Assembly: GCF_913773635.1 (NCBI RefSeq)
Contig: NZ_CAJYGQ010000007.1
Location: 62,001 to 126,000, forward strand
Origin: an uncultured Mucilaginibacter sp.
GTDB lineage: Bacteria > Bacteroidota > Bacteroidia > Sphingobacteriales > Sphingobacteriaceae
Length of the DNA stretch: 64,000 bases
Direction of reading: 5' to 3'
Below are positions 62,536-64,000 of this stretch, piece by piece. Each line of letters opens with the position of its first letter. Positions within the stretch are counted from its first letter, which is position 1. The notes beneath the pieces were generated by a model. That model did not search any database and was not told the DNA's origin. It saw only the letters and a program-made list of their open reading frames with translations. Both the position numbers and the translations under genes were made by a program.

Positions 62536-63807
62536 ATGTTATTCGAAGAGTTTTTTAAAAAGAAGAAAATAAATCTTGCTACCCTTGAACAAGGGCAGCC
62601 GGACTTGTTTTTGGAATTTAAAGAACACTATGCACAGATGGGCGAGAAAAGCTTTGACCATACTAAAAAGTACTGGTTTAATAAGTTACGCCATGAGTAC
62701 CCATTACCGGTAGAGGTTAAGGAAGAGAAAGTTCGCCTTGAAAACCCCATTGCCGAACAAACCGTGGCCGATGCTTTAACCGAGCCAACACCGCAGGGTG
62801 AACCTGCTAAATTAGGTTTTAAGCCCAAGTTTAAAGCAGGCGCAACACCGGCAACCAAACCTGCCGAAAGCGAACCTGCACCACAAGCTGCTGATAACAT
62901 AAGTAAGCAGAACCCAACCGAAGCTCCTCAAACCCAACAACCTAGTGCCGAACCTGCAAAAATGGGCTTTAAGCCTCGTTTCAAAGCAGGGGTCACTAAA
63001 CCTGCAGAAGATGCCTTAGCAGCCCCAGAAGCAGCAAATAACACAAATGCACTACCAACGGAACAACCTGCTAAATTAGGCTTTAAGCCAAGATTTAAGG
63101 CTGGTGCTACCGGCAAACCGGCTGAAGAAAACACTAACCCTGCGGAACCATTAACCGAAGGTAATAGTGCTATCCGGGATGATAAATCTGTAAATGAAAA
63201 TGCTTCGGTAGATGCAACTACAGATGTGCCTGCAAGCTCGACTTCCAAACCTGGCTTTAAACCACGCTTTAAAGCTGGCGTAACTACAAGTAAGCCTGTT
63301 GAGGAAAAGCCTGTTGATATTGCGCCTGAAAACTCAACAGCTGACACCAAAGATAAGCCTGCTATTGACGTAGCAACGGAGTCAGTAGAGCAAACGGCAA
63401 CGGCAAAATTAGGTTTTAAGCCGCGTTTTAAGGCTGGCGTAACTACTACCAAACCAGCAGAAGAAAGGCCGATTGAGCCCGTATCAGAAAGTAGCAAGGA
63501 AACAAAGGAAGAGGCTTCAACAGAAGCGTCATCAAACGAAGAAGAAAAACCGGAAGCACCTGCTGCACCTAAATTAGGTTTTAAGCCACGGTTTAAGGCC
63601 GGCCTAACTACCACCAAACTGGCGCCATCTGAAGAAGAGAAAGCAGAAGAAACTGCTCAACCCACTGAAGCAGTAACTCCAGCACCTGAAGCGGAAGAAG
63701 GCCCTGCTCCTGCGCCAATCACACCATCCGTAAAGCAGCCATATAAGCCGCGCTTTAATCCAAACATGATGAAGCCTAAACCACCTGCAGAAGGCGAAAA
63801 TGAATAG
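62536..63807 (+). CDS. Repeat protein with LGFKPRFKAG motifs and disordered linkers
   Basis: This 423-residue protein starts with a compact charged N-terminal segment (1-60; LFEEFFKKKKINLATLEQGQ, KKYWFNKLRHEY). Then six near-identical copies of KLGFKPRFKAG occur at about residues 92, 142, 180, 238, 291 and 346, with a degenerate seventh (YKPRFNPN) near 403. Linkers of 38-58 residues are rich in Pro, Ala, Glu and Thr and probably disordered. No signal peptide is present, so the product is cytoplasmic. No family is known to me. The ATG at 62536 is chosen because the upstream TTG at 62482 lies in repeat DNA. The basic-aromatic motifs could bind nucleic acid or an acidic partner in multiple copies. 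Confidence 0.85.
   Translation: MLFEEFFKKKKINLATLEQGQPDLFLEFKEHYAQMGEKSFDHTKKYWFNKLRHEYPLPVEVKEEKVRLENPIAEQTVADALTEPTPQGEPAKLGFKPKFKAGATPATKPAESEPAPQAADNISKQNPTEAPQTQQPSAEPAKMGFKPRFKAGVTKPAEDALAAPEAANNTNALPTEQPAKLGFKPRFKAGATGKPAEENTNPAEPLTEGNSAIRDDKSVNENASVDATTDVPASSTSKPGFKPRFKAGVTTSKPVEEKPVDIAPENSTADTKDKPAIDVATESVEQTATAKLGFKPRFKAGVTTTKPAEERPIEPVSESSKETKEEASTEASSNEEEKPEAPAAPKLGFKPRFKAGLTTTKLAPSEEEKAEETAQPTEAVTPAPEAEEGPAPAPITPSVKQPYKPRFNPNMMKPKPPAEGENE
62809..63765 (+). repeat. Coding repeats for KLGFKPRFKAG units
   Basis: Direct repeats of about 33 bp start near 62809, 62959, 63073, 63247, 63406 and 63571, with a weak one near 63742. Codon-level differences between copies show that they are not recent perfect duplications. 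Confidence 0.8.
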
Positions 63808-63810
63808 TTA

Positions 63811-64000
63811 TTATTTTACGGTAATAGCTGCCTTAACCAAATAAGGCAAAATTTCTTTTTGGAAGGATACGAAATTCTTGCGTACATCAGCGTCACTTAC
63901 CGAAGTAAAGGCAAAGCTGAATACTATATTTTTACTGCACTTAATTAAAAACCTGATGCGCTGCTGGTAACTGTCATGCTTACGCATACCTGTAAGGCGC
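63811..64000 (-). CDS. C-terminal end of an unrecognised protein (runs off the window)
   Basis: On the minus strand a frame enters from the window edge and ends at TAA (63813..63811) after about 62 residues, including RLTGMRKHDSYQQRIRFLIK and EILPYLVKAAITVK. Its reading is open throughout and converges on the repeat-protein gene with 3 bp between stops. The family is not recognised; the fragment is too short to call. Confidence 0.6.
   Translation of the reverse strand, partial: RLTGMRKHDSYQQRIRFLIKCSKNIVFSFAFTSVSDADVRKNFVSFQKEILPYLVKAAITVK

Noticed and set aside
62628..63617. Long antisense frames opposite the LGFKPRFKAG repeat gene
   Set aside because: They are shadows created by the repetitive, GC-balanced coding strand. 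The sense frame has a coherent motif structure.
1..64000. tRNA or rRNA genes
   Set aside because: No cloverleaf or GGTTCGAATCC-like T-arm was seen in any intergenic gap by eye. A tRNAscan-SE run would settle this.

Overview
The window reads as ordinary chromosomal backbone of a Bacteroidota bacterium, most likely Sphingobacteriaceae and Mucilaginibacter/Pedobacter-like. This placement is inference from protein style, not a database match. Seen directly: moderate GC, no convincing Shine-Dalgarno sequences, several TAnnTTTG (-7) promoter elements close to start codons, many families typical of the phylum (DUF5686 barrel with a carboxypeptidase-regulatory domain, CarboxypepD_reg domains, SusC-plug-like fragments, TonB C-terminal domain, DUF3127, DUF2059, DUF4920, YtxH), SDR-type threonine dehydrogenase, and lipoproteins with a Cys-Asn start. 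I found no rRNA, tRNA, insertion sequence, prophage or CRISPR array.

Layout. 0-5 kb: a truncated secreted protein, an RlmL-type RNA methyltransferase, a DUF3127 OB-fold-like protein with an SSB-type acidic tail, and a histidine kinase/response regulator pair. 5-14 kb: outer-membrane proteins (DUF5686 barrel; an unusual kinase-like domain fused to a BamA-type barrel), a Crp/Fnr regulator and a large GAF protein. 14-24 kb: trehalase, YceI, a lone receiver protein, an MBL hydrolase, recJ, lptB, a GH3-family protein, a DUF4920 protein and an NHL-repeat lipoprotein. 24-33.5 kb: a cytochrome-b-like membrane protein, a tandem of amidohydrolases with lost metal ligands, a 22-repeat TPR protein and pepT. 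33.5-37.4 kb: an ECF sigma factor coupled to a membrane anti-sigma/TonB-like protein, divergent from a von Willebrand A protein. 37.5-44.6 kb: MmcQ/YjbR, a ligase-associated DEXH helicase without its usual partners, a lipoprotein, DUF2059, exonuclease III and glnS. 44.8-49 kb: an NtrC-type regulator coupled to a 73-residue protein that looks like an isolated histidine-kinase dimerisation domain, an AI-2E transporter, and a YtxH/holin-like/unknown trio. 49-55 kb: ispH, a CrtW-type carotenoid ketolase, hemH, and M61 and M28 peptidases. 55-64 kb: two GNATs, a PfpI-like protein, a LysR regulator, a GT87 membrane protein, asd, threonine dehydrogenase, YebC, a protein built on repeated LGFKPRFKAG motifs, and the tail of another gene.

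How the genes work together. Tight coupling is seen for kinase/regulator (4-bp overlap), sigma/anti-sigma (11-bp overlap), NtrC-type regulator/DHp-like protein (1-bp gap), holin-like/unknown (1-bp gap) and M61/M28 (4-bp gap). Tail-to-tail genes often overlap or nearly touch. Several apparent TTG-initiated extensions are better read as the TTG of a TAnnTTTG promoter, so those genes were shortened to the next ATG. Intergenic DNA carries at least three kinds of dispersed or palindromic repeat, including two 83-bp copies of one palindromic element 19.6 kb apart.

The best candidates for something undescribed are the kinase-like/BamA fusion (8527-11094), the DHp-only protein (46330-46551), the sigma/anti-sigma/VWA locus with shared SusC-plug-like motifs (33508-37401) and the LGFKPRFKAG repeat protein (62536-63807).
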